From: Ohtaekwangia sp036503775
Lineage (GTDB): Bacteria > Bacteroidota > Bacteroidia > Cytophagales > Cyclobacteriaceae
Assembly: GCA_036503775.1 (NCBI GenBank)
Contig: DASXWH010000269.1
Span: forward strand, 1-64,000
DNA: 64,000 nt
Reading direction: 5' to 3'
The stretch's first letter is position 1, and each line of letters begins with the position of its first letter. A program made the translations under genes and the position numbers. The notes below the pieces were generated by a model. The model was not told where the DNA came from. It made no database searches and was given only the letters and a program-made list of their open reading frames with translations. Positions 9,145 to 17,320 of the stretch are shown here, piece by piece.

Positions 9145-9666
9145 ATGAAAAAGATATTTGTTATTGCAGCGATGATGATCGGAGTAAACACAGTTTTTGC
9201 TCAGGACGCTATTTCCAAGTTTTTCACGAAATACCAGGATGATGAATCGTTCACACAGGTAACGGTGAGCAGCAAAATGTTCAGCCTGTTCACCAACATG
9301 GAAGTGGAAAGCAAGGAAGATCAGGAAGTGCTGAATGCTATCAGTAAATTGAAAGGTCTGCGCATACTGGCGAAAGAAAACACGTCAGATGCCCGCAAAC
9401 TTTATAAAGAGGCTTTCACGTTAATACCTGTAAAGGAGTTTGAAGAACTGATGTCCGTTCGTGACAAAGACAAAGACATGAAGTTCTATATTAAAGAGAG
9501 TGGCGGAAAGATTTCTGAACTCGTGATGATTGCAGGTGGAACCGATGATTTTATGGTGATGACACTGGTGGGCGAAATAGACCTGAAGCAGGTAGCTAAA
9601 ATCGGTAAAAAGATGGATGTGAAAGGTCTTGAGAATCTGCAGAAGATAGAAGAGAAGAAGGACTAA
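9145..9666 (+). CDS. DUF4252 domain-containing secreted protein
   Basis: 173-aa protein with a signal peptide (residues 1-20, ending VFAQ). The remainder fits the DUF4252 family of small Bacteroidota envelope proteins: a compact alpha/beta domain with SKFFTKYQDDESFTQVTVS early and a late strand DDFMVMTLVGEIDLKQVAKI. Biochemical function is unknown. It lies 52 bases after the membrane protein gene and precedes a second, diverged DUF4252 gene, so the four genes look like one regulated unit. A strong terminator at 9673-9718 separates the two DUF4252 genes. Confidence 0.82.
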   Translation: MKKIFVIAAMMIGVNTVFAQDAISKFFTKYQDDESFTQVTVSSKMFSLFTNMEVESKEDQEVLNAISKLKGLRILAKENTSDARKLYKEAFTLIPVKEFEELMSVRDKDKDMKFYIKESGGKISELVMIAGGTDDFMVMTLVGEIDLKQVAKIGKKMDVKGLENLQKIEEKKD

Positions 9667-9672
9667 CGTTTG

Positions 9673-9718
9673 AAATGGATCAGATCCGAAGAAAGTGCTC
9701 TGATCCATTTCTTTTTTT
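9673..9718 (+). terminator. rho-independent terminator after the first DUF4252 gene
   Basis: A perfect 12-bp stem (9673-9684 with 9699-9710, AAATGGATCAGA and its complement) encloses a 14-base loop and is followed by C and seven T residues at 9712-9718. It sits 6 bases after the stop codon. Confidence 0.87.
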
Positions 9719-9842
9719 ATGAGTCAGCAGACAACCCACTTCCCATTACTTTACGTTCAAATCACCAATCCGGAATACAGTCTTATTGTTTTGTTTTAAT
9801 TTTTCCGATATTAAAGTGTCATTCTCCAGAACAAACCCAGCT

Positions 9843-10358
9843 ATGCGATATATCCTGTTACTTGTTTTAGCCCTCGGCTTTACCTCCGTTATGGCGCAAA
9901 GTAAAACGACTGAAAGTCTCCATAAGAAATACAGCGATGCTCTTTCTTTATTTTTTTATAACAATACGCTTCGCATGCTCAATCAGGAAGAAAGTAAAGA
10001 GTTTGATGACCTGATTAAGGATATTGAAAAGATGAAGTTCCTGGTCATCAAGAAGGAGGGAACCAATTCCATCACACCTGCAGAAATCAAGAAGCTTTCA
10101 ACAGACTATAGGTCAGAAGCGTTTGAGGAAATGATGACAGCCCGCCATGAAGGGAAGAATTTCAATGTGTACATGAAAGAGAAGAACGGCAAAACAGAAG
10201 GTGTAGTAGTTTTAGTAAACGATTCCACGCAATTCATGGTCATGGATATGGTTGGTAGCATTGAACTGAGCAAGGTCAGCAGTTTTATTAACTCGATTGA
10301 CCGCAATTCAGAAATCGGCAAGAAGATAAAGGCATTTTCAGATAAGGCACTCGACTAA
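9843..10358 (+). CDS. second DUF4252-like secreted protein
   Basis: 171-aa protein. An upstream ATG at 9786 keeps the frame open, but the signal peptide (MRYILLLVLALGFTSVMAQ) begins at the ATG at 9843, which is taken as the start. The mature part is collinear with the preceding DUF4252 protein: SLHKKYSDALSLFF, then EAFEEMMTARHEGKNFNVYMKEKNG matching EFEELMSVRDKDKDMKFYIKESGG, then QFMVMDMVGSIELSKVSSF. The pair therefore appears to be a tandem duplication with substantial divergence. Lying after a strong terminator, it probably has its own promoter. Function unknown. Confidence 0.78.
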   Translation: MRYILLLVLALGFTSVMAQSKTTESLHKKYSDALSLFFYNNTLRMLNQEESKEFDDLIKDIEKMKFLVIKKEGTNSITPAEIKKLSTDYRSEAFEEMMTARHEGKNFNVYMKEKNGKTEGVVVLVNDSTQFMVMDMVGSIELSKVSSFINSIDRNSEIGKKIKAFSDKALD

Positions 10359-10408
10359 TTAATTGCTATTTTTAACGGTCATTGTAAAGACCACTAAACG
10401 CATCAGCT

Positions 10409-11305
10409 TTGAGTTCCGTCCTTTCCATTAAAGGTCTCACTAAAAAATTCGGCCATCTGTGTGCCGTGAACAATCTCAACCTGGAGGTAAAAGCAGGCCA
10501 GGTATTTGGTATGCTTGGCCCAAACGGTAGTGGTAAGACCACTACCCTGGGAATGTTAATGGGAGTAGTCAATCCTACCAGTGGTGATTTTAAATGGTTT
10601 GATCATGAACCCTCCAGTAGCGTTCGAAAAAAAATAGGTGCCGTACTGGAACATCCGATCTTTTATCCATACCTGACCGGACAAAAAAATCTGGAACTAA
10701 ACGCCATGATTAAGCAGTGCCCGGTAGCCAATATACCCACAGTGCTGGAGTTGGTGGAGTTGGCTGATCGTAAGAACGATAAGTATAGAACCTATTCATT
10801 GGGGATGAAGCAGCGGCTTGCTATTGCATCTGCATTGTTGAACGAGCCGACTGTACTTATACTGGATGAACCTACCAACGGTCTTGATCCGATGGGTATA
10901 GCGGAGATCCGAGGACTTATTAAGAAAATCGCAGCAAGTGGCAAGACTATTATTCTGGCAAGTCACCTGCTGGACGAAGTTCAAAAAGTGTGTACGCATT
11001 TCGCAGTATTAAAAAAGGGTTCTCTTGTTTATACCGGTCCGGTAGATGAAGTAGGCAAGGGTGCCGAAACAGTTGAAGTAAATGCGGATACTGCTAATCT
11101 GAAAGAATTGCTCCTGACATTTCCGGGTATATCGAACATTAACCGTGAAAATGGTAGTTATCATGTAACGCTTCGGAGCGGATTTAAAAGCAAGGACCTG
11201 AACAAGTTTTTGTTTGACAAAGGTGTTGTAGCGAACCATCTGGTTACGCAAAAGAAAAGCCTCGAAAAGATGTTTCTGGAGATATTATCGGAATCGAATA
11301 AGTAA
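10409..11305 (+). CDS. ABC transporter ATP-binding protein
   Basis: 298-aa nucleotide-binding subunit of an ABC exporter. Walker A is GPNGSGKTT near residues 36-44, the signature is YSLGMKQR, Walker B is VLILDEPTNGLDP and the switch histidine lies in ILASHLLDE. The C-terminal about 70 residues form the small accessory domain common in NatA/gliding-type ATPases. The start is a TTG at 10409 (no in-frame ATG fits the conserved N-terminal strand SVLSIKGLTKKFG). The permease ATG follows 3 bases after the stop, so the two form a transporter. Substrate unknown. Confidence 0.92.
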   Translation: MSSVLSIKGLTKKFGHLCAVNNLNLEVKAGQVFGMLGPNGSGKTTTLGMLMGVVNPTSGDFKWFDHEPSSSVRKKIGAVLEHPIFYPYLTGQKNLELNAMIKQCPVANIPTVLELVELADRKNDKYRTYSLGMKQRLAIASALLNEPTVLILDEPTNGLDPMGIAEIRGLIKKIAASGKTIILASHLLDEVQKVCTHFAVLKKGSLVYTGPVDEVGKGAETVEVNADTANLKELLLTFPGISNINRENGSYHVTLRSGFKSKDLNKFLFDKGVVANHLVTQKKSLEKMFLEILSESNK

Positions 11306-11308
11306 ATC

Positions 11309-12112
11309 ATGCTGCACCTGCTAAAGATAGATTTAAAGAAAATGACCAGCTACCGGACCTTCTGGGTGGTTTGTGGCTTGTATTTTCTGACACTGGGGTT
11401 CGGAGCAGCCAGTGGTATGGAATTATTGAAACTAGCAGCCCGGCTTATTGAAAGTCTGGGGGAGAATCTTAATGTTAACCGTATTCCGATTTATCATTTC
11501 CCTGACGTTTGGTTGAACCTCATTTGGTGCAGTGGATTTTTGAAGATCATTCTGGCTATCATGGTGGTGATCTCCGTGACGAACGAATTTTCATACCGTA
11601 CGATCCGTCAGAATGTAATTGATGGCCTGAGCCGTGAAGAATTCCTGTTATCCAAAATATTGACAAATGGGCTGTTGGCACTGATGAGTGTGGGAATGAT
11701 TTTTATTATCGGATTGGTTACAGGTTTGATTTACAGTCCGGTCATACGATTTCAATATCTGATTACTGACCTTGAATTTTTTGTTGCCTACTTTCTGGAG
11801 TTGTTCTTCTTCCTTTCGTATGCATTGCTAATCAGTATTTTTATCCAACGTTCGGGCCTTACCATTATACTGTTGTTATTGTCGCAGGCAATCGAAGCAA
11901 TCATCACTTCTAATATTGATGAGGTCGTGCCTGACCTGATTCCATTTTTCCCCATGCGCTCCATATGGAATTTAATCGAATGGCCTTTCCCGCGGTATTG
12001 GTTGCAGGAAATAAAAGATTCTCTTAGCCTTGGCAGCGTGGCTATTGTTTTCGGCTGGATCGTTGTGTTTAATTCGTTAAGTTATTATAAGCTCAAGCGC
12101 ATGGACATTTAG
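11309..12112 (+). CDS. ABC transporter permease (ABC-2 type)
   Basis: 267-aa membrane partner of the upstream ATPase. Seen: about six hydrophobic segments (roughly residues 14-32, 72-92, 112-140, 150-175, 185-200 and 240-258) and a conserved cytoplasmic stretch NEFSYRTIRQNVIDGLSREEFLLSK typical of ABC-2 permeases of the lantibiotic-protection/NatB type. The ATG lies 3 bases after the ATPase stop. The exported substrate cannot be inferred from the sequence. Confidence 0.88.
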   Translation: MLHLLKIDLKKMTSYRTFWVVCGLYFLTLGFGAASGMELLKLAARLIESLGENLNVNRIPIYHFPDVWLNLIWCSGFLKIILAIMVVISVTNEFSYRTIRQNVIDGLSREEFLLSKILTNGLLALMSVGMIFIIGLVTGLIYSPVIRFQYLITDLEFFVAYFLELFFFLSYALLISIFIQRSGLTIILLLLSQAIEAIITSNIDEVVPDLIPFFPMRSIWNLIEWPFPRYWLQEIKDSLSLGSVAIVFGWIVVFNSLSYYKLKRMDI

Positions 12113-12181
12113 CTTACTATTTAATGAGTAGTTTTCAATAAGGAATTATCTACATTAACTTCCTTAATCTGGAAAACACTT

Positions 12182-13276
12182 ATGAAATCCTATTCTCGCA
12201 GAAACTTTCTTTCACGTGTTGGCATAGGCACAACATTATTAACTGTTCCTTCTCTGATCTCGCACGCAGCTAAGGGTCAGGGGAGTCAAAAGAAGGTTGC
12301 CGTTGCATTGGTTGGATTAGGCTCTTATGCTGAGTTTCAGCTCGCACCTGCCCTTCAGCAGACAAAAAATTGTTACCTCGCAGGCATTGTTTCAGGAACC
12401 CCGGCTAAAATTGATAAATGGAAGACGAAATTCAATATTCCGGACAAGAACTGCTATACCTATCAGAATTTTGATTCCATTGCCAATAACAAAGACATTG
12501 ATGTGGTCTACGTGGTTCTACCCAATTCCATGCACCATGAATTTGTAATCCGGGCAGCAAAAGCGGGCAAACATGTTATCTGCGAAAAACCGATGGCTGT
12601 ATCCGTTAAGGAATGTGAGGAGATGATTGCTGCCTGCAAAAAAGCTAATGTAAAATTATCGATAGGATATCGGCTGCATTTTGAGCCTTTTAACCAGGAA
12701 GCAGCACGTGTGGGACAGAAGAAAGAATTTGGAGCTGTCAAGATTGTAGAAAGCTCTTTTGGGTTCAAGATTGGAGATCCTACACAATGGCGTTTGAAGA
12801 AAGCACTGGCAGGAGGCGGTGCCATGATGGATGTGGGTATCTATGCAATTCAGGCGGCACGGTATTGTACGGGTGAAGAACCTGTTGCTGTAACGGCCCA
12901 GGAATTCAAAACAGATCCGGTGAAATTTAAAGATGTAGACGAGACTATTTTCTGGCAAATGGAATTTCCCAGTGGTGCAGTCTCCAATTCAATTACTTCA
13001 TATGCGTCCAATGTAGAGCGCTTGTTTCTTTCAGCTGAGAACGGCTGGCTTGAACTTCGTCCTGCTTACGGTTATGGACCACTCAAAGGAAGAACAAAAA
13101 ATGGCGAGCTGAACTTGCCGGTTGTGAATCACCAGGCCATGCAGTTAGAAGACTTTGCCGCGTGTGTTCTTGAGAACCGTGAATCCAGCGTTGATGGTTC
13201 TGAAGGTCTCAAGGATATGAAGGTTATTGAAGCCATTTACCGTTCTATTGCCAGCGGTAAGAAGGAAAAAGTGTAG
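12182..13276 (+). CDS. Tat-exported Gfo/Idh/MocA family oxidoreductase
   Basis: 364-aa NAD(P)-dependent sugar or polyol oxidoreductase homologue. The N-terminus carries a twin-arginine signal (SRRNFLSRVG at residues 4-13, then a hydrophobic stretch ending SHAAKG), so a folded, cofactor-loaded periplasmic enzyme is expected, as in glucose-fructose oxidoreductase. The Rossmann fold starts at about residue 37 (VAVALVGLGSYAE); the family CEKPMAV motif and the downstream GGGAMMDVGIYAIQAAR block of the catalytic domain are present. tatABC is not in the window. Substrate is unknown; no sugar-utilisation genes flank it. Confidence 0.9.
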   Translation: MKSYSRRNFLSRVGIGTTLLTVPSLISHAAKGQGSQKKVAVALVGLGSYAEFQLAPALQQTKNCYLAGIVSGTPAKIDKWKTKFNIPDKNCYTYQNFDSIANNKDIDVVYVVLPNSMHHEFVIRAAKAGKHVICEKPMAVSVKECEEMIAACKKANVKLSIGYRLHFEPFNQEAARVGQKKEFGAVKIVESSFGFKIGDPTQWRLKKALAGGGAMMDVGIYAIQAARYCTGEEPVAVTAQEFKTDPVKFKDVDETIFWQMEFPSGAVSNSITSYASNVERLFLSAENGWLELRPAYGYGPLKGRTKNGELNLPVVNHQAMQLEDFAACVLENRESSVDGSEGLKDMKVIEAIYRSIASGKKEKV

Positions 13277-13382
13277 TTCTGAAAACAGATGTTATTCACG
13301 GATCTGTCAGTATCGCTTTAAAAGAACTTTTTCTGCAAACGTTTTAGGTCACCAAAGGTGCAGATTAAATTACATAGAGGGA

Positions 13383-13410
13383 TTGCAACCGCAACGATTA
13401 CCTATTTTTG
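13383..13410 (+). promoter_or_regulatory. candidate Bacteroidota -33/-7 promoter for the SemiSWEET gene
   Basis: TTG at 13383-13385 is followed after 17 bases by TATTTTTG at 13403-13410, an exact match to the TAnnTTTG -7 consensus of Bacteroidota sigma-ABfr. It lies 28 bases upstream of the ATG at 13439. The -33 element is minimal. Confidence 0.4.
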
Positions 13411-13438
13411 TCGTGTAATTGTTTTGAATTAAGACCTT

Positions 13439-13696
13439 ATGAATACGATTCAACTTTTAGGATTGGTAGCCGGTGGTTGTACAACCATCGCTTTTTTGCC
13501 ACAGGTTATTAAAACCTGGAAATCCCGTTCTGCGAAAGATTTGTCTCTCAGCATGTTTTCAATTTTTTGCCTGGGTGTAACCCTGTGGCTGATCTATGGA
13601 TTTATGGTCCAGGATATTCCCGTAATTGCTGCAAACATGCTTACCTTAATGCTTGCCTCAACGCTGTTGTTTTTTAAACTTCGGTTTAAAGAATAA
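13439..13696 (+). CDS. SemiSWEET-type sugar transporter (PQ-loop)
   Basis: 85-aa protein with three membrane helices (about residues 4-24, 38-58 and 63-82), the half-transporter unit that dimerises in bacterial SemiSWEETs to move sugars. The PQ-loop motif is present at the end of the first helix and loop (TTIAFLPQVIKTWKSRSAKD). Length is typical. The gene is convergent with the CDF-like gene, with 18 bases between stops. The sugar specificity is unknown; the neighbouring sugar-type oxidoreductase upstream may be incidental. Confidence 0.9.
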   Translation: MNTIQLLGLVAGGCTTIAFLPQVIKTWKSRSAKDLSLSMFSIFCLGVTLWLIYGFMVQDIPVIAANMLTLMLASTLLFFKLRFKE

Positions 13697-13714
13697 CAGA
13701 CTTTCTGAACAGTT

Positions 13715-14368
13715 TTAGTCATGGTGACAGCAAAGGTTATCACTGTTTGCTTTTTCGAAACACTCCCTTCCTTCACGATACGAAAACCAGGCAAGGCCTA
13801 ACGTTCCTGCTGCATCGAGGTAGGGCAGGTGAGTGAACTCATAAATGATACTTGAAAGCAGCAGGATAACAGACATATAGATGCATACTTTCGTACAATT
13901 GGCGTCAGCCAGAATGGCTTCAGAGTTTAGTCGCTTGCCTGTTCTGATCTTCAGGTAAATCAATACTAGCATTACCAGAATACTGATGAGTGAAATGATA
14001 ACGCCCCAAAAGGTAGTGATAGGTTTTTGTCCGGTGTAAAGGATCAGCCCGGCTGAGATGATCAGGCCTCCTACAAGAATATAAAATGCATAACCGGTTA
14101 TGCGTAATGCAGTTCGTTCAAAAGTGTCACGACCTGAGTTGGGATAGTTTCGCATACGAATGATCATGTGCGCGATGCCTATGCCTGAAATCATCTCAAT
14201 AAAACTATCAACACCAAATCCGAAGAGGGTCAGCGCTTCATCCTGATAACCAAAATAAGTGGCAATAATACCTTCTGTTACATTATACAGTATTGTAAAA
14301 ATAGCCAGTGCAAAAGCCAGCGAGTACAGACTTGTTTTAGTTGATGTATTTAATTCTGTGGTGCTCAT
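13715..14368 (-). CDS. cation diffusion facilitator-like membrane protein
   Basis: 217-aa protein with about six membrane helices in the arrangement of CDF transporters but without the long C-terminal cytoplasmic domain. The usual acidic/histidine metal sites are altered: in helix 2 the motif reads FGVDSFIEMISG and in helix 5 AILADANCTKVC, so a cysteine replaces the expected helix-5 ligand pattern. The protein ends CCHHD, a possible soft-metal-binding tail. It overlaps the DUF4269 gene upstream by 32 bases, so the two are probably co-translated. Transport of a thiophilic metal is a guess; the fold assignment is firmer. Confidence 0.7.
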   Translation of the reverse strand: MSTTELNTSTKTSLYSLAFALAIFTILYNVTEGIIATYFGYQDEALTLFGFGVDSFIEMISGIGIAHMIIRMRNYPNSGRDTFERTALRITGYAFYILVGGLIISAGLILYTGQKPITTFWGVIISLISILVMLVLIYLKIRTGKRLNSEAILADANCTKVCIYMSVILLLSSIIYEFTHLPYLDAAGTLGLAWFSYREGRECFEKANSDNLCCHHD

Positions 14369-14894
14369 TGCCCTCCAGTTTTAAAAGTGCTTCGTAAGGA
14401 TCTCCTTCCAGCTGCAACAACGATGCGAACGCTGGCTCGGTCTTAATTCCTTTGGCTTTCAAATTTAATACCTGGTTTTTTAATGATTCGCCACCGTGTT
14501 GCAACAATGCATATTCTATCCGTAAATGTCGAACGGCTGTCTGTTCTCTAATGGGAAGAGGCTGTCCAACAATCTCAACTTCGAAATCTTTCAATCTAAA
14601 ATTGATAATGACAGAAGGTATTGAGCGAAGTTCTTTTTGTTTCAGGCTGAAATTAAACTTTGTCAGGTTGTCCTGAGCGAAGTGAATAAAAATGGGCGAA
14701 TGAAATACTTCACAGCTGATATCCAGATCACTTTTGTTCTCTATGAAAATATCAAGTGGAAGTGTTCCGGTGAGTATAGGCTTGAAAGGCGAGAGTGCCA
14801 TTAGAATTCCGGATGAGGTAAGGATTTCCCAACCTTTTTGTTGGATAGCGGACCCTTCTCTGAGGTAGTCAATATTGCTGAAATCAGGTAACAT
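14337..14894 (-). CDS. DUF4269 family protein (nucleotidyltransferase-like)
   Basis: 185-aa protein matching the DUF4269 family: LTGTLPLDIFIENKSDLDISCEV resembles the G(S/T)xxxxxxxxxSDxDl signature of nucleotidyltransferase-fold proteins, with two acidic residues (DLD) in the right place and a C-terminal helical part (RHLRIEYALLQHGGESLK) resembling the family. Enzymatic activity has not been established for the family as far as I know. Its end overlaps the start of the CDF-like gene. It is divergent from the Hsp20-like gene, with 101 bases between. Confidence 0.75.
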   Translation of the reverse strand: MLPDFSNIDYLREGSAIQQKGWEILTSSGILMALSPFKPILTGTLPLDIFIENKSDLDISCEVFHSPIFIHFAQDNLTKFNFSLKQKELRSIPSVIINFRLKDFEVEIVGQPLPIREQTAVRHLRIEYALLQHGGESLKNQVLNLKAKGIKTEPAFASLLQLEGDPYEALLKLEGNEHHRIKYIN

Positions 14895-14995
14895 AATTCA
14901 TTTAAGGTAGCCAATTTGTCTAATCGAATGACGTTTTGGCTACAGTTCACAGCTGGTATATCAATTGACCGTCACGTGTGAAAGGAATTAAGATT

Positions 14996-15376
14996 ATGAA
15001 AAAGAACAGTTTTTCAGACATGATCTCTTCGGTTGATGTGCTGAATACGTTGTATGGTGGTATTAGTGAACCTTATGTTGAATTTGTTCAATTTGAAGAC
15101 AGACGTGAAATTTATGTCCACGTACCGGGTATTGACAACGAGTCTATTAAAATCGAGATTCATAAAAATGTGCTCACTATATTTTATTCCATAAAACTAT
15201 TATCCGGTGATACCTTGATACCTATGCCACGCGTTGTTTATAGCAAGAACATCCCCTATTTTATTGACGCCAGCAAAATAAACGCACAAACCGAAGGGCA
15301 GGGATTTAGACTGATCTTACCCTACAACGAAAAGGCAAATGGTTTTTACCGGAACATCAAGCTTGATGAAGTTTAA
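14996..15376 (+). CDS. Hsp20/alpha-crystallin-like small protein
   Basis: 126-aa protein with an alpha-crystallin-type beta sandwich: EPYVEFVQFEDRREIYVHVPGIDNESIKIEIHKN at about residues 23-60 is the characteristic start (xxVxVPGxxxxxIxIxxxxxxLxI). The frame is open to a GTG at 14978, but the ATG at 14996 follows an AAAGGA ribosome-binding sequence at 14981-14986 and is chosen. The family C-terminal IxI anchor is not obvious, so oligomerisation may differ from classical small heat-shock proteins. The gene is convergent with the serine hydrolase (9-base gap). Confidence 0.7.
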   Translation: MKKNSFSDMISSVDVLNTLYGGISEPYVEFVQFEDRREIYVHVPGIDNESIKIEIHKNVLTIFYSIKLLSGDTLIPMPRVVYSKNIPYFIDASKINAQTEGQGFRLILPYNEKANGFYRNIKLDEV

Positions 15377-15385
15377 GCTGAATAG

Positions 15386-16654
15386 TTAATCGGAAATGGC
15401 CTGATAGGTTAATACTTTAAATTTCTCACCAATGCTCCAGTAGGGTGTTTGATAAATGTTGGTGAAGAGCAAACCGATTAATCTTTCTTTTGGATCGGCC
15501 CAATAATGCGTATTAAACGCACCTCCCCAGGAGAACGATCCGATAGAATAGGGTGACTGATAATCATTGTCGATAGTCTCCAGGCCAAATCCCAATCCAA
15601 AAGGAGAACTCTCTTTTATTTTTTGGTCGGTCAACATCAATTCAACGGTTTTACGACTCAGTAAGCGAACTCCGTTATATTCTCCTTTATTGAGAAACAG
15701 CTGCAAGAATTTAGCATAATCTTCTACAGTTGATGATAAGCCGGCACCACCGGAAAAATATTTTCCTTTTGTCGCGGGATAGTTTGGATTAACCTTATCA
15801 TAGACTTTGCCTTTGGTACTGGCAATCTTTCCGGTGGGCGTTCCTTCATATAAGGTCACCAGTCGTTTATACTTTTCTTCAGGCAAATAAAAATAGGTAT
15901 CCTTCATACCCAATGGATCAAAAATTCTCTTCTTAAGGAATTCATCAAACGTTAATCCAGACCAAACTTCTATCAGATAACCCAGAACATCCGTATTCAA
16001 TCCATATGTCCATTTTTCTCCCGGCTGATGTTTTAATGGTAACGTTCCAAGAATTTTTATCTTTTCACCCAGTATTTGATCGTTGGCACCAATGCCACTT
16101 GGAACACCTGCTTTGGCATAGATGGCTTTGAATTCGTTGCTGCCAATGGCTGCATAGTCTATGCCGGAGGAATGTGTGAGCAGGTGGCGTATCGTTATTT
16201 CACCTTTGGCGGGTTCAGTGGTGTATGTACTGTCAGCAGCCCTAAAAGATTTCAGTATGGTAGCGTTCTTGAATTCCGGGATATATTTTGAAACTGGGTC
16301 GTCCAGCAAAAATTTACCTTCTTCCCAAAGCATCATTACCGCACAGCTGGTAATGGCTTTCGTTTGAGAAGCAATCCGGAATATGTCATCCTTTTTTAAA
16401 CTTACTTTATTTTCGATATCGCTATACCCATAGGCCTTGTGGTAGACAATTTTCCCATCTCTGACAAGTAACACAACAGCTCCGGGTATCCAGCTATTTT
16501 TTACATGCTCATCGATCATTTTGTCAATACGTGTCAAACGTTCTGTTGATAGCCCTGCCTCTTCAGGTTTTACTGACGGAGTCAGGTTTTTCACTGACTG
16601 AGAAAATGACATTAAAGAAAGGGAGCAGAGTAAAATACTAAGTGTAGTGCGCAT
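15386..16654 (-). CDS. secreted serine hydrolase, class C beta-lactamase family
   Basis: 422-aa exported protein of the beta-lactamase/penicillin-binding protein-like hydrolase family (esterase EstB and D-aminopeptidase relatives). The frame is open from 16669; the ATG at 16652-16654 begins a signal peptide ending LMSFSQ and is chosen. The catalytic SxxK is in RIASQTKAITS, a tyrosine motif in WTYGLNTDVLG, and the late SIGSFSWGGAFNTHYW block corresponds to the KTG-box region. These proteins are usually esterases or peptidases rather than resistance lactamases. A hairpin at 16703-16726 separates it from the operon upstream. Confidence 0.88.
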   Translation of the reverse strand: MRTTLSILLCSLSLMSFSQSVKNLTPSVKPEEAGLSTERLTRIDKMIDEHVKNSWIPGAVVLLVRDGKIVYHKAYGYSDIENKVSLKKDDIFRIASQTKAITSCAVMMLWEEGKFLLDDPVSKYIPEFKNATILKSFRAADSTYTTEPAKGEITIRHLLTHSSGIDYAAIGSNEFKAIYAKAGVPSGIGANDQILGEKIKILGTLPLKHQPGEKWTYGLNTDVLGYLIEVWSGLTFDEFLKKRIFDPLGMKDTYFYLPEEKYKRLVTLYEGTPTGKIASTKGKVYDKVNPNYPATKGKYFSGGAGLSSTVEDYAKFLQLFLNKGEYNGVRLLSRKTVELMLTDQKIKESSPFGLGFGLETIDNDYQSPYSIGSFSWGGAFNTHYWADPKERLIGLLFTNIYQTPYWSIGEKFKVLTYQAISD

Positions 16655-16691
16655 GGTTAGGAGATTCAATTCGGACTATGGTGTGGCTAAT

Positions 16692-16726
16692 TTAAAAACA
16701 AGAAGCCACTCTTATCAGGGTGGCTT
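16692..16726 (-). terminator. terminator after the HNH endonuclease gene
   Basis: Inverted AAGCCAC/GTGGCTT (16703-16709 with 16720-16726) around a 10-base loop; read on the minus strand it is followed by CTTGTTTTTAAA. It lies 27 bases after the HNH stop codon and before the serine hydrolase start. Confidence 0.65.
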
Positions 16727-16752
16727 AAAATAATTGAGATAGTTTCACCCAA

Positions 16753-17316
16753 TCAGATTTTAACGTGGCTCCAATTCTCTCCGATTTTGATGCGGTGTAT
16801 CTGCATGTCGGAAACCTTAAATTGTTTGGCCAGCATTTTCAACGTTGGCTGTTTTTTTGAATTGAAGAGTGCCCGTTTGATCTTTCTTACTTTGTCTGCA
16901 GTAAGTTTCGGGCCTTCCTCGGGCGTCATCCGGATCAGTACATTGGGATCTTTTTTAGCATGTTCAATCTGATCTTCATGTTTTACCCATTTCAGATTGG
17001 ATGCTTTATTGTTTTCTTTTTTGTGATCCAGGTGAATTACAAAATTATGCTTGGGATTGGCCTGTTTACAAAAGTAATCGGCTACCAGGCGGTGTATATA
17101 ATAATTCTGCCTGGTTGTTTCTCTGCCAATGGTTATGCTCGGATACCCCTGGGTAAGTCTTGGTCGTAACTGGTAACCTTCTTCAATGCTGGTTTTGAAA
17201 CTTACGATCCTGCCTTTATTGGAAACAGCGTATCGTTTTGTTGTTGTCCCTTTCTTTAGCTTAAGCTCCTTCCAGACTTCTCCGCTTAGGGATTTGATTG
17301 TTGTTGATTTTGCCAT
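16753..17316 (-). CDS. NUMOD4/HNH endonuclease-like protein
   Basis: 187-aa free-standing protein with the architecture of phage-type and homing HNH nucleases. An N-terminal NUMOD4-like segment (EVWKELKLK, YAVSNKGRIVSF) is followed by an HNH_3-type core (IHRLVADYFC, then VIHLDHKKENNKASNLKWV) and a C-terminal DNA-binding segment (LTADKVRKIKRAL, LAKQFKVSDMQIHRIKIGENW). The catalytic His and Asn positions of the core are intact. The ATG at 17314-17316 follows the aminotransferase stop by 4 bases, so it is co-transcribed with metabolic genes rather than inside an intron or phage. Base composition is not obviously different from its neighbours. Target site and role unknown. Confidence 0.82.
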   Translation of the reverse strand: MAKSTTIKSLSGEVWKELKLKKGTTTKRYAVSNKGRIVSFKTSIEEGYQLRPRLTQGYPSITIGRETTRQNYYIHRLVADYFCKQANPKHNFVIHLDHKKENNKASNLKWVKHEDQIEHAKKDPNVLIRMTPEEGPKLTADKVRKIKRALFNSKKQPTLKMLAKQFKVSDMQIHRIKIGENWSHVKI

Positions 17317-17320
17317 AATT

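Noticed and set aside
15386..16654. True antibiotic-resistance class C beta-lactamase
   Set aside because: SxxK is present, but the sequence fits the broad serine hydrolase (esterase/peptidase) group; no ampR-type regulator adjoins.
16753..17316. Prophage remnant around the HNH gene
   Set aside because: No integrase, terminase, structural gene or attachment-site repeat nearby; the gene is embedded in a metabolic operon.
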